NCBI GenBank assembly: GCA_037045645.1
Contig: JBAOIH010000001.1
Location: 992,001-1,056,000, forward strand
From: Nocardioides sp.
GTDB taxonomy: Bacteria; Actinomycetota; Actinomycetes; Propionibacteriales; Nocardioidaceae
Direction of reading: 5' to 3'
DNA length: 64,000 nucleotides
Shown here: positions 41,091 to 50,117 of the stretch, in pieces
Layout of the letters: each line of letters opens with the position of its first letter
How positions within the stretch are numbered: position 1 is the stretch's first letter
Translations under genes and position numbers: made by a program
The notes under the pieces: model-generated
Told to the model about the DNA's origin: nothing
Databases searched by the model: none
What the model saw: the letters and a program-made list of their open reading frames with translations, nothing else

Positions 41091-42668
41091 ATGCGACTGC
41101 ACTTCCACAACGGTGCGCTCTTCGACGGCCACCGCCACCATGACCACGCGGATCTCTGGGTCGAGGACGGGGTGATCGTCGCCGCACCCGGCGGCCCCGC
41201 GGACGAACGGATCGACCTCGCCGGCGGGTTGGTGGCGCCGGGTTTCATCGATGCCCATGCGCACCCCGTGCAGGGCGGTCTGGAACGGTTGCGATGCGAC
41301 CTCTCGGGCGGCTCCACGCGCGATGACTACCGGGCCGCGGTCAAGGCGTACGCCGATGCGCACCCCGACGCCGAGTGGATCCTGGGTGGTGGCTGGGCGA
41401 TGTCGGCGTTCCCCGGCGGCACCCCGAGCCGGGCGGATCTGGACGACCTGGTGCCGGACCGGCCGGTCTATCTGCCCAACCGCGACCACCACGGCGCCTG
41501 GGTCAACAGTCGCGCCCTCGAACTCGCAGGAGTCGACACCTCCACTCCGGATCCGCCTGATGGCAGGTTCGAGCGTGCTGCGGACGGCACCCCGACCGGC
41601 ACCCTGCACGAAGGAGCGATGGCGGCAGTCGCGCGCCTGGTGCCTGCCGAGACCGACGACGACTTGTATGCCGGTCTCCTGGAAGGCCAGCAGTATCTCC
41701 ACTCGTGCGGTGTCACCGGTTGGCAGGACGCGATCATCGGCAAGTACGCCGGCCACGGCGATCCGGCAACTGCCTACACCCGCGCAGTTGCCGAGGGCAC
41801 CCTCACCGCCGAGGTGGTGGGCGCCCTGTGGTGGCGCCGCCGCGCGGGCGTGGAGCAGGTCGAGGAGTTGATTGCCCAACGTGCGGCGATCTCCAGTGCT
41901 CGCTTCCGGGCAACGAGCGTGAAGATCATGCAGGACGGTGTTGCCGAGAACTACACCGCCGCCATGAACGCGCCCTATCTGGATCGGTGTGGCCATCCGA
42001 CCGACAACCGTGGCCACTCGTTCGTCGAGGCCGGTGCGCTTCGAGAGGCGGTCACGGCCCTGGCTGCGGCTGATTTTCAGGTGCACGTCCACGCGATCGG
42101 GGATCGCGGCGTACGCGAGGCGCTCGACGCCTTCGAAGCCGCGGCCCGCCCTGACCTGCTCCCGCACATCGCGCACCTGCAGGTGGTGGACCCGGTCGAT
42201 GTGCCGCGCTTTGCCGACCTGGGCGTCACCGCCAACATGCAGATGTTGTGGGCCTGCCTGGAGGACCAGATGGCGGAGTTGACGATCCCGTTCCTCGGCC
42301 CGGAGCGCAGCGCCTGGCAATACCCCTTCGGGGCGCTGCACCGCTCGGGCGCGCCCCTGTGCGCGGGGTCCGACTGGCCGGTGTCCACACCTGACCCATT
42401 GCAGGCGATCCACACCGCGGTGACGCGGCTGTCGTACGAAGAAGCGACACCCGAGCCGTTCCTGCCTGAGCAGGCGTTGCCCTTGGAAGTCGCGTTCGCC
42501 GCCTACACCTCGGGCTCGGCGCGGATCAACCGGAGCCGGGCAGGAACGACGAACCCGGGCCGGCCAGCCGATCTGGTGGTGCTGGATCGGGATCCCTTCG
42601 CAGCGCCGATCGAGGAGATCGGGGCGACCCGGGTGGTGTCGACCTGGATCGGCGGTCGTCCGGTCTGA
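41091..42668 (+). CDS. Amidohydrolase family protein (YtcJ-like)
   Basis: A 525-residue metal-dependent amidohydrolase. The HAHP motif (GFIDAHAHPVQGG) provides the first zinc-site histidines, later HVHAIGD and GSDWPVSTPDPL complete it, and a GRPADLVVLDRDPF end is typical. Substrate unknown; YtcJ-like proteins act on amides of amines or amino acids, which fits the surrounding genes. The ATG follows a TAGGAATC site. A leader of about 130 bases lies between it and the divergent aminotransferase start. Confidence 0.85.
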   Translation: MRLHFHNGALFDGHRHHDHADLWVEDGVIVAAPGGPADERIDLAGGLVAPGFIDAHAHPVQGGLERLRCDLSGGSTRDDYRAAVKAYADAHPDAEWILGGGWAMSAFPGGTPSRADLDDLVPDRPVYLPNRDHHGAWVNSRALELAGVDTSTPDPPDGRFERAADGTPTGTLHEGAMAAVARLVPAETDDDLYAGLLEGQQYLHSCGVTGWQDAIIGKYAGHGDPATAYTRAVAEGTLTAEVVGALWWRRRAGVEQVEELIAQRAAISSARFRATSVKIMQDGVAENYTAAMNAPYLDRCGHPTDNRGHSFVEAGALREAVTALAAADFQVHVHAIGDRGVREALDAFEAAARPDLLPHIAHLQVVDPVDVPRFADLGVTANMQMLWACLEDQMAELTIPFLGPERSAWQYPFGALHRSGAPLCAGSDWPVSTPDPLQAIHTAVTRLSYEEATPEPFLPEQALPLEVAFAAYTSGSARINRSRAGTTNPGRPADLVVLDRDPFAAPIEEIGATRVVSTWIGGRPV

Positions 42669-42709
42669 TGGCCGAAGGTTGTCCCCTACCCGGGCGCAGG
42701 GCAGAGCAC

Positions 42710-42715
42710 TAGGCT
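42710..42715 (+). promoter_or_regulatory. -10 element (TAGGCT) of a leaderless aldehyde dehydrogenase transcript
   Basis: TAGGCT is seven bases before ATG 42723. Confidence 0.55.
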
Positions 42716-42722
42716 CCGCGAG

Positions 42723-44159
42723 ATGACGGACCAGACCTTCCGAAACTTCATCGACGGCGAATCGGTGCCCGCCGCGAGCGGCGAGACCTACGACGTGCTC
42801 GACCCCACGACCGGGGAGGCGTACGCCACGGCACCGCTGTCCGGCCCCGAAGATGTCGACCGGGCGTACGCCGCCGCGACCCGCGCCTTCGAAGGCTGGG
42901 GGCGTACGACTCCCGCAGAGCGGCAACGGGCGCTCTTGCGGATCGCAGACGCGTTGGAGGCGCGCGCCGACGGGTTCGTCGCCGCCGAGGTGCTCGACAC
43001 CGGGAAACCGGTGGGCCTCACCGCCGACGAAGAACTCCCACCGTGCGTGGACCAGTTCCGGTTCTTCGCCGGCGCTGCGCGGGTCTTGGAGGGCTTGTCC
43101 GCCGGGGAATACCTCAAGGACCACACGTCGTACGTCCGGCGCGAGCCCATCGGCGTGGTCGGCCAGGTGACTCCCTGGAACTACCCGCTGATGATGATGA
43201 TCTGGAAGATCGCACCCGCACTCGCGGCGGGCAACACGATCGTCCTCAAACCGTCGGACACCACTCCGGCCACGTCGCTGATGCTCGCCGAGTTGTGTCA
43301 GGAGTTCCTGCCAAAGGGCGTGCTCAACGTGCTCGCGGGTGATCGCGAGACAGGCCGCGCGGTCGTCGAGCACGACGCGCCTGGGCTGGTGGCGATTACG
43401 GGGTCCGTACGAGCCGGACTGGAGGTGGCCGCCTCGGCGGCGCGCAAACTCAAGCGCGCCCACCTCGAACTCGGCGGCAAGGCGCCGGTGGTCGTCTTCG
43501 ACGACGCCGACCTCGAGAAGGCGGCAGCAGGCATCGCGATGGCTGGCTACTTCAACGCCGGGCAAGACTGCACGGCCGCGACCCGAGTGCTGGCCGGGCC
43601 CGGCATCCACGACGACTTCGTGGCCGCCCTGGCCGAGCAGGCCCGCAACACCAAGACCGGGGCACCTGACGAAGAGGGCGTCGACTACGGCCCGATCAAC
43701 AACGCGAATCAACTTGCCCACGTGTGCGGCCTGGTCGAGCGACTTCCCGACCACGCCAGCATCGCGGCGGGCGGACGACGCCAAGGCGACCGTGGCTACT
43801 TCTATGAGCCGACGGTCTTGTCGGGGCTACGCCAAGACGACGAGCAGATCCAGACCGAGATCTTCGGGCCGGTGATCACCGTGCAGCGATTCAGCGACGA
43901 ATCCGAAGCGGTGCGCTGGGCCAACGACGTCGACTACGGATTGTCGGCCTCGGTGTGGACCCGCGATCACGGTCGGGCCATGCGGCTGACCCGTGATCTC
44001 GACTTCGGCTGCGTGTGGGTCAACACCCACATCCCGTTCCTGTCCGAGATGCCCCACGGCGGCTTCAAACACTCGGGCTACGGCAAGGACCTGTCGAAAT
44101 ACGGCCTTGAGGACTACACCCGGATCAAACACGTGATGCACTACATGGGAGAAGACTGA
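42723..44159 (+). CDS. Aldehyde dehydrogenase, likely gamma-aminobutyraldehyde dehydrogenase
   Basis: A 478-residue NAD(P)-dependent aldehyde dehydrogenase. The proton-abstracting Glu lies in LELGGKAPV and the catalytic Cys in NAGQDCTAATR. The C-terminus (KDLSKYGLEDYTRIKHVM) resembles aminobutyraldehyde and betaine aldehyde dehydrogenases. In this setting it likely oxidises gamma-aminobutyraldehyde to GABA. ATG 42723 has TAGGCT upstream. The next gene starts one base after its stop. Confidence 0.88.
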   Translation: MTDQTFRNFIDGESVPAASGETYDVLDPTTGEAYATAPLSGPEDVDRAYAAATRAFEGWGRTTPAERQRALLRIADALEARADGFVAAEVLDTGKPVGLTADEELPPCVDQFRFFAGAARVLEGLSAGEYLKDHTSYVRREPIGVVGQVTPWNYPLMMMIWKIAPALAAGNTIVLKPSDTTPATSLMLAELCQEFLPKGVLNVLAGDRETGRAVVEHDAPGLVAITGSVRAGLEVAASAARKLKRAHLELGGKAPVVVFDDADLEKAAAGIAMAGYFNAGQDCTAATRVLAGPGIHDDFVAALAEQARNTKTGAPDEEGVDYGPINNANQLAHVCGLVERLPDHASIAAGGRRQGDRGYFYEPTVLSGLRQDDEQIQTEIFGPVITVQRFSDESEAVRWANDVDYGLSASVWTRDHGRAMRLTRDLDFGCVWVNTHIPFLSEMPHGGFKHSGYGKDLSKYGLEDYTRIKHVMHYMGED

Positions 44160-44160
44160 G

Positions 44161-45384
44161 ATGAGAATCCTGCTGGTCGGAGCCGGGGGAGTCGGGGCGG
44201 CGTTCGCCGCGATTGCGGCCCGCCGCGACTTCTTCGAGGCGATGGTCATCGCCGACTACGCCCTGGAGTCGGCCGAACGTGCCGCGGCGATCGACGACCG
44301 GTTCACCGCAGCCCAGGTGGATGCCTCGTCGGCCGAATCCGTCGCTCAGTTGTGCCGCGACCACGAGATCACTCACGTGATGAACGCCGTGGACCCGCGC
44401 TTCGTGATGGGCATCTTCGAGGGTGCGTACGCCGCCGGTGCCGACTATCTGGACATGGCGATGTCACTCTCGCGACCGCACCCTGACGCGCCGTACGCCA
44501 AGTGCGGCGTCAAGCTCGGCGACGAACAGTTCGCAGTCGCGTCCGAGTGGGAGGCTGCCGGTCGGCTGGCGCTGGTCGGGATCGGCGTCGAGCCCGGACT
44601 CTCGGATGTGTTCGCGCGCTATGCGGCCGATCACGACTTCTCCGAGATTGACGAGCTGGGCACCCGTGACGGCTCCAACCTCACCGTCGAGGGTTACGAC
44701 TTTGCGCCGTCGTTCTCGATCTGGACCACGATCGAGGAGTGCCTCAACCCGCCGGTGATCTATGAGAAGGCGCGCGCTGACGTGGACGGCGGCTGGTTCA
44801 CCACACCGCCCTTCTCCGAGCCCGAGGTCTTCGACTTCCCCGAGGGGATCGGACCGGTCGAGTGCGTCAACGTGGAGCACGAGGAGGTGCTGTTGATGCC
44901 GCGCTGGGTGGATTGCAAGCGGGCGACTTTCAAGTACGGCCTGGGCGATGAGTTCATCGAAGTCTTGAAGGTGCTGCACAAGGTCGGGCTCGACAAGACT
45001 GAGCCGGTCCTGGTCAACGGAGCCGAAGTCTCACCGCGCGATGTCGTGGCAGCCTGCCTGCCCAACCCCGCCACTCTCGGCCCGCAGATGAAGGGCAAGA
45101 CCTGCGCAGGTTTGTGGGTGACCGGCACCGGCAAGGACGGTCAGCCTCGTTCGACGTACTACTACCACGTCGTCGACAACGAGTGGACGATGGCTGAATA
45201 CGGCCACCAATGCGTGGTGTGGCAGACCGCGATCAACCCGGTGGTGGCGCTGGAATTGCTCGCCACCGGGGTGTGGAGCGGGGCAGGCGTACTCGGCCCG
45301 GAGGCCTTCGACGCCGTGCCGTTCTTGGACCTGCTCACGGCCTACGGTTCCCCGTGGGGCGTCAAGGAGCTGGACCCCGCCTGA
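44161..45384 (+). CDS. Saccharopine-dehydrogenase-like protein
   Basis: A 407-residue NAD(P)-binding protein. It opens with a Rossmann motif (ILLVGAGGVGAAFAAIAARR), has VNAVDP-like MNAVDPRFVMGI, and a saccharopine-dehydrogenase-like C-terminal domain. Homologues include lysine 6-dehydrogenase and carboxynorspermidine synthase, both acting on amines with a carboxylic acid partner. The exact reaction cannot be told. The ATG is one base after the aldehyde dehydrogenase stop, so both are co-translated. Confidence 0.82.
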   Translation: MRILLVGAGGVGAAFAAIAARRDFFEAMVIADYALESAERAAAIDDRFTAAQVDASSAESVAQLCRDHEITHVMNAVDPRFVMGIFEGAYAAGADYLDMAMSLSRPHPDAPYAKCGVKLGDEQFAVASEWEAAGRLALVGIGVEPGLSDVFARYAADHDFSEIDELGTRDGSNLTVEGYDFAPSFSIWTTIEECLNPPVIYEKARADVDGGWFTTPPFSEPEVFDFPEGIGPVECVNVEHEEVLLMPRWVDCKRATFKYGLGDEFIEVLKVLHKVGLDKTEPVLVNGAEVSPRDVVAACLPNPATLGPQMKGKTCAGLWVTGTGKDGQPRSTYYYHVVDNEWTMAEYGHQCVVWQTAINPVVALELLATGVWSGAGVLGPEAFDAVPFLDLLTAYGSPWGVKELDPA

Positions 45385-45414
45385 GGCGAGTCAGCCGAAG
45401 GGCCCCGACCCGGA

Positions 45415-45438
45415 GGGGGTCCGCTCGCGCGAACCCCC
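45415..45438 (+). terminator. Possible terminator after the saccharopine-dehydrogenase-like gene
   Basis: GGGGGT pairs with ACCCCC and CGC with GCG, with one mismatch. The stem is moderate. Confidence 0.45.
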
Positions 45439-45446
45439 CCACCTGG

Positions 45447-45530
45447 TCAGACGCGGTTGAGGATGAAGATGAGTAGCGCGATGATCAGCAGTGCGCCGAC
45501 GATCGTCCAGATCAATCCGGACCCTTGCAT
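45447..45530 (-). CDS. 27-residue membrane microprotein
   Basis: A short ORF of 27 codons encoding one hydrophobic helix (MQGSGLIWTIVGALLIIALL, then IFILNRV). It has an optimal GGAGG Shine-Dalgarno (45539-45543) eight bases before the ATG and a stop right after the helix. No family is recognised. It lies downstream of the GABA aminotransferase gene on the same strand, with 138 bases between, so it may be co-transcribed or independent. Confidence 0.75.
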   Translation of the reverse strand: MQGSGLIWTIVGALLIIALLIFILNRV

Positions 45531-45639
45531 GGTCTTTACCTCCGGGGAACGTTGGCGTCACCCGATGTGACGCCTGCCCGGAACGTAATGCGACATAAGG
45601 CTCCCCAGGTCCACCCCGAAGGGGGGAATCCCGAACCCG

Positions 45640-45675
45640 CCGAGGGGTCACAAGATCTCGCCGAGGGGTCACGAA
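45640..45675 (+). repeat. Two copies of the CCGAGGGGTCAC short repeat
   Basis: Copies at 45640-45653 and 45661-45675; the second includes the gabT stop codon. They match the copies at 22367-22402 and share the flanking CCCGCCGAGGGGTCAC. Confidence 0.6.
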
Positions 45676-47015
45676 GTCGCGGCAAATGCCTCCGCGACCA
45701 CGTCGAATGCTTCCTCCAACAACTCGTCGCTGATCGACAGCGGTGGCAAGAAGCGGAACACGTTGCCCCACGTGCCGCAGGTCAGCGTGACCACGCCAGC
45801 GGCGTGGCAGCGCTTGTTGATCTCGGCCGTACGAGCCGCGTCGGGCTCCAAGGTGCCCGGCTTGCACAACTCGATCGCCATCATCGCGCCGCGACCACGG
45901 ATCTCGGCGATCACCGGGTGCTCGACCTGCAACGCCTCCAGGCGGCGTCGGATCAGCGACTCGATCGCCCGCGCACGAGCGTTGAGGTCATGGCTCTTCA
46001 TCTCCTTAATCGCGCCGAGCGCAGCCGCGCAGGCGATCGGGTTGCCGCCGTACGTTCCGCCAAGGCCGCCAACATGCACCGCGTCCATGATCTCGGCGCG
46101 GCCGGTAACCGCAGCCAACGGAAGACCACCCGCGATGCCCTTGGCGGTGGTGATCAGGTCGGGCACGACGCCCTCGTGGTCGCAGGCGAACCATTCACCC
46201 GTACGCGCGAAGCCGCTCTGGATCTCGTCGGCGATGAAGACCACGTCGTGGTCGCGACACCAAGCAGCAAGCGCGGGCAGGAAGCCTTCGGCAGGAACGA
46301 CGAAGCCGCCCTCGCCCAAGATCGGCTCGATCACCACACAGGCCAGGTTGCTGGCGCCGACCTGCTTGTCGATCGCATTGATCGCGCGGGCTGCGGCTTC
46401 CTCGCCCTTCATGGTGTCGCGCAGGGGGTAGGACAGCGGGACGCGGTAGACCTCGCCCGCGAACGGGCCGAAGCCTTGCTTGTAGGGCGCGACCTTCGCG
46501 GTCATCGCCATGGTGAGGTTCGTACGCCCGTGGTAGGCGTGGTCGAAGACGACGACGGCGTCCTTGCCGGTCGACACGCGCGCGATCTTGACGGCGTTCT
46601 CGACGGCCTCCGCGCCGGAGTTGAACAGCGCGGACTTTTTCGCGTGGTCGCCGGGAGTGAGTTCGGCCAGTGCTTCGCACACGTCGACGTACGCGTCGTA
46701 CGGCGTCACCATGAAGCAGGTGTGGGTGAATCGGCGCACCTGATCGGCCACGCGCTCGGCCACTGAGTCGGCAGCATTGCCGACCGTGGTCACCGCGATG
46801 CCCGAGCCCAGATCGATCAGCGAGTTGCCGTCGACATCGACCAGGACGCCGCCGCCCGCAGCCTCCACGAAGACCGGCAGACCGGTCCCGACGCCATCGG
46901 CGACGTACTGCTTCTTGCGCGCCAACTTCTCGACCGAGACGGGTCCGGGGATCTCGGTGACGAGCCTGCGCTCCTGGGGAAGGGACGGGCCGCCGGGGGT
47001 AGTGCTCTCGCTCAT
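45669..47015 (-). CDS. gabT: 4-aminobutyrate aminotransferase
   Basis: A 448-residue class III aminotransferase. It shows GSGIAVTTVGNA, ALFNSGAEAVENAVKIAR, VVFDHAYHGRTNLTMAMT, FIADEIQSGFARTG and LITTAKGIAGGLPLAA with the PLP lysine. The sequence closely fits GabT, which converts GABA and 2-oxoglutarate to succinate semialdehyde and glutamate. It is divergent from prpE. With the aldehyde dehydrogenase it completes a putrescine-to-succinate route. Confidence 0.93.
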   Translation of the reverse strand: MSESTTPGGPSLPQERRLVTEIPGPVSVEKLARKKQYVADGVGTGLPVFVEAAGGGVLVDVDGNSLIDLGSGIAVTTVGNAADSVAERVADQVRRFTHTCFMVTPYDAYVDVCEALAELTPGDHAKKSALFNSGAEAVENAVKIARVSTGKDAVVVFDHAYHGRTNLTMAMTAKVAPYKQGFGPFAGEVYRVPLSYPLRDTMKGEEAAARAINAIDKQVGASNLACVVIEPILGEGGFVVPAEGFLPALAAWCRDHDVVFIADEIQSGFARTGEWFACDHEGVVPDLITTAKGIAGGLPLAAVTGRAEIMDAVHVGGLGGTYGGNPIACAAALGAIKEMKSHDLNARARAIESLIRRRLEALQVEHPVIAEIRGRGAMMAIELCKPGTLEPDAARTAEINKRCHAAGVVTLTCGTWGNVFRFLPPLSISDELLEEAFDVVAEAFAATS

Positions 47016-47122
47016 GAGCGCACTCTAGGGCTCCGCCGGCATCGATGTCCGCCCGTCGCGGATTCGAGTCATTTTGGCGCAATGGCGTAGCGCTCTAGGG
47101 GCGCGCGCGGCAGGCTGTGCCT

Positions 47123-49018
47123 ATGGGCGACTACCAGGAGATGTACGACCGATCGATCGCGGATCCCGAGAGTTTCTGGGGTGAGCAGGCGGGGCTGATC
47201 GACTGGATCAAGAAGCCACAACGCGTGCTCGATGCGGACAATCCGCCATTCTATCGCTGGTTCCCCGACGCCACCCTCAACACCTGCTACAACGCGCTCG
47301 ACCGGCATGTGATCAACGGACACGCCGACCGCACTGCGCTGATCTACGACTCGGCAGTGACGGGCACCAAGAGCAGCCTGACGTACGCCCAACTCCTCGA
47401 AGAAGTCGCGGCCTTCGCGGGTGTCCTGCGCGCGCTCGGGGTCGAGAAGGGCGACCGGGTCGTGATCTACATGCCGATGATCCCCGAGGCGGTCATCGCG
47501 ATGCTCGCCAGCGCCCGCCTCGGCGCCGTACACAGCGTGGTCTTCGGTGGGTTCGCGCCGCACGAGTTGGCCGTACGCATCGATGACGCCCAGCCCAAGG
47601 TCGTCGTCACCGCCAGCTGCGGCATCGAGCCCAGTCGCACGATCGAATACAAGCCCTTCGTCGACAAGGCCCTCGACCTGGCCGAGCACAAGCCGGGTGC
47701 CGTCGTGCTCAAGCAGCGCCCCGAGGTCACTGCGCAGATGCAGGATGGGCGCGACCTCGACTGGGATCTGGCGATGAAGGCCGGGCGTACGGATCCCGCC
47801 CCCTGCGTCGAGGTCGCCGCCACCGACCCGCTCTACGTGCTCTACACGTCGGGCACCACCGGCAAGCCGAAGGGCATCGTCCGCGACAACGGTGGCCACG
47901 CGGTCGCGATGGCGTGGTCCCTGCCCAACATCTATGGCTGCGGCGAGGGCGACGTGTGGTGGGCCGCCTCCGATGTCGGCTGGGTCGTCGGACACTCCTA
48001 CATCGTGTACTCGCCCCTGATCAACGGCGCGACCACCGTGCTCTACGAAGGCAAGCCCGTGGGCACCCCCGACGCGGGTGCCTTCTGGCGGGTGATCAGC
48101 GAGTACGGCGTACGCGCCCTCTTCACCGCCCCCACCGCGATCCGCGCGATCAAGAAGGAGGACCCCGGGGCGGCGCTGCTGGCCGACTACGACCTCAGCA
48201 CGCTGGAGACTCTCTTCCAGGCCGGTGAAAGACTCGACCCCGACACGTACGAATGGGCGAGCGCGAAGCTGGGCGTGCCAGTCGTCGACAACTGGTGGCA
48301 GACCGAGACCGGCTGGCCGATCGCTGCAAACCTGCGCGGCCTGGCTGAGGAAATGCCGATCAAGGCGGGCTCGCCGAGCGTGCCCGTGCCGGGGTACGAC
48401 GTGCAGATCCTCGACGAGCACGGCCAACCGGTCGGTGCCGACACCGAGGGTGCGATCTGTCTCAAACTGCCGATGCCGCCAGGCACCCTGCCGACCTTGT
48501 GGGGTGATGATGACCGCTACGTCTCGTCGTACCTCTCGGCGTTCGACGGCTACTACCTCTCCGGCGACGGTGGCTACGTCGACTCTGACGGCTACCTCTA
48601 CGTGATGGGGCGTACGGACGACGTGATCAACGTCGCCGGGCACCGACTTTCGACGGGGTCGATGGAGGCAGTCATCGCCCACCACCCCGACGTGGCCGAG
48701 TGCGCGGTCATCGGCATCGCCGACACCTTCAAGGGCCAACTGCCGCGCGGGTTCATCGTGTTGAAGACCGGCGTCGAGCGCGATCCCGATGACATCCGTG
48801 CCGAGTTGGTGAAGATGGTCCGCGAAGAGATCGGCGCGGTCGCGGCCTTCAAGGAGGTCGAGATCGTCGGCGGACTGCCCAAGACTCGCTCAGGCAAGAT
48901 CCTGCGCAAGACGATGCGCGAGATCGCCGACGGCAAGGACGCGGTGGTGCCGTCCACGATCGAGGACGAAGGGGTGCTCGACCGGCTGCGGCCGGTGTTG
49001 CGCGGGGATGGGGAGTGA
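47123..49018 (+). CDS. prpE: Propionyl-CoA synthetase
   Basis: A 631-residue AMP-forming acyl-CoA synthetase. The AMP signature YTSGTTGKPKGIVRD, the WAASDVGWVVGHSYIVYSPL segment and C-terminal TRSGKILRKTMR (catalytic Lys) are present. The N-terminus (YQEMYDRSIADPESFWGEQA) and length match PrpE rather than AcsA. It activates propionate or acetate. ATG 47123 is preferred over GTG 47117. It is divergent from gabT. Confidence 0.92.
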   Translation: MGDYQEMYDRSIADPESFWGEQAGLIDWIKKPQRVLDADNPPFYRWFPDATLNTCYNALDRHVINGHADRTALIYDSAVTGTKSSLTYAQLLEEVAAFAGVLRALGVEKGDRVVIYMPMIPEAVIAMLASARLGAVHSVVFGGFAPHELAVRIDDAQPKVVVTASCGIEPSRTIEYKPFVDKALDLAEHKPGAVVLKQRPEVTAQMQDGRDLDWDLAMKAGRTDPAPCVEVAATDPLYVLYTSGTTGKPKGIVRDNGGHAVAMAWSLPNIYGCGEGDVWWAASDVGWVVGHSYIVYSPLINGATTVLYEGKPVGTPDAGAFWRVISEYGVRALFTAPTAIRAIKKEDPGAALLADYDLSTLETLFQAGERLDPDTYEWASAKLGVPVVDNWWQTETGWPIAANLRGLAEEMPIKAGSPSVPVPGYDVQILDEHGQPVGADTEGAICLKLPMPPGTLPTLWGDDDRYVSSYLSAFDGYYLSGDGGYVDSDGYLYVMGRTDDVINVAGHRLSTGSMEAVIAHHPDVAECAVIGIADTFKGQLPRGFIVLKTGVERDPDDIRAELVKMVREEIGAVAAFKEVEIVGGLPKTRSGKILRKTMREIADGKDAVVPSTIEDEGVLDRLRPVLRGDGE

Positions 49019-49073
49019 GGCGGACTCACGCTCCCACCTTCGCGGATGGCGGTCACGGCGCCGATGGCATTCG

Positions 49074-50117
49074 TCAGGCGTCGACGACCAGCACCGGGCT
49101 CGGGTCGAGGGTGACTCGAACCCGATCGCCGGGGGAGAGTTTGTTGGCCAGCGAGGAACGCATCTGGCACATCACGTGCTGACCGTCGCCGAGATCGGCG
49201 TACACCCGCGAGATCGGCCCGAGGAAGCCGACGGAAGCCACCGTGGCCGGACCGTCGGGAGCGGCCTCCAACGTGATCGCTTCGGGGCGCACCATCGCGA
49301 CTCCTGAAGCGACCGATCCGTCCAGCGCCGGGACCTGGCTGCCCAAGACGCTCGCCACACCACCGGACACGGTGGCTGGCAACTTGTTGTGCAGCCCCAC
49401 GAACTCGGCGACGAACGCGGTGGCCGGCTGGGCATAGAGCTCGGCCGGGGGAGCGAGTTGCTCGAGACGACCCGCGCTCATCACGCCGACCCGATCGGCG
49501 ACGGCGAGGGCTTCTTCTTGATCGTGGGTGACGAAGAGGGTCGTCGTGCCGATCTCCAACTGCACCCGCCGGATCTCGTCACGCAGTTGAGCCCGCACCT
49601 TCGCATCCAGCGCCGACAGCGGCTCGTCAAGCAGCAACACCGACGGCTCGATCGCCAGCGCACGAGCCAAGGCGACGCGCTGCTGCTGGCCGCCGGAGAG
49701 TTGGTGGGCATAGCGGTCGGCGTGCTGGTTGAGCCCGACGAGTTCCAGCATCTCGCCCGCACGCTTGCGCCGCGCGGCACCGTCCTGCCCGCGCAGTTTC
49801 AACCCGAAGGCCACATTGTCGATCACCGTCATGTGGGGGAAGAGCGAGTACGCCTGGAAGACCATCCCCATGTCACGCTTGTTGGCCGGCACCCGGGTCA
49901 GATCGCGCCCGCCCACCGACACGGTGCCCGAGGTCGCGGTGTCGAGGCCGGCGAGGATCCGCAGCGCGGTGGTCTTGCCGCAACCCGACGGGCCGAGCAG
50001 CGCGATGAGTTCGCCGGGCTCCATGTGCAGCGTGAGGCCGTCGAGTGCGCGGACGGGGCCGTACACCCGAGTGAGGTCGGTCAGTTCGACTGCGAGGCCC
50101 AACGTGGAGTCGGTCAT
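49074..50117 (-). CDS. ABC transporter ATP-binding protein
   Basis: A 347-residue ATPase of the PotA/FbpC/phosphonate-type group. Walker A is GPSGCGKTT at 42-50, with MVFQAYSLFPHM, LSGGQQQRVALARAL and VLLLDEPLSALD. A TOBE domain (about 250-345) follows. It ends a leftward operon of binding protein, two permeases and ATPase. The substrate is not certain; such systems import iron, 2-aminoethylphosphonate, thiamine or polyamines. Confidence 0.92.
   Translation of the reverse strand: MTDSTLGLAVELTDLTRVYGPVRALDGLTLHMEPGELIALLGPSGCGKTTALRILAGLDTATSGTVSVGGRDLTRVPANKRDMGMVFQAYSLFPHMTVIDNVAFGLKLRGQDGAARRKRAGEMLELVGLNQHADRYAHQLSGGQQQRVALARALAIEPSVLLLDEPLSALDAKVRAQLRDEIRRVQLEIGTTTLFVTHDQEEALAVADRVGVMSAGRLEQLAPPAELYAQPATAFVAEFVGLHNKLPATVSGGVASVLGSQVPALDGSVASGVAMVRPEAITLEAAPDGPATVASVGFLGPISRVYADLGDGQHVMCQMRSSLANKLSPGDRVRVTLDPSPVLVVDA

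Noticed and set aside
40518..43784. A very long minus-strand open frame (1,088 codons) across the amidohydrolase and aldehyde dehydrogenase genes
   Set aside because: It is antisense to clear enzyme families with intact motifs on the plus strand, and its translation has no recognisable domain; only its beginning at the class III aminotransferase region is antisense noise in another frame. High GC creates such frames.
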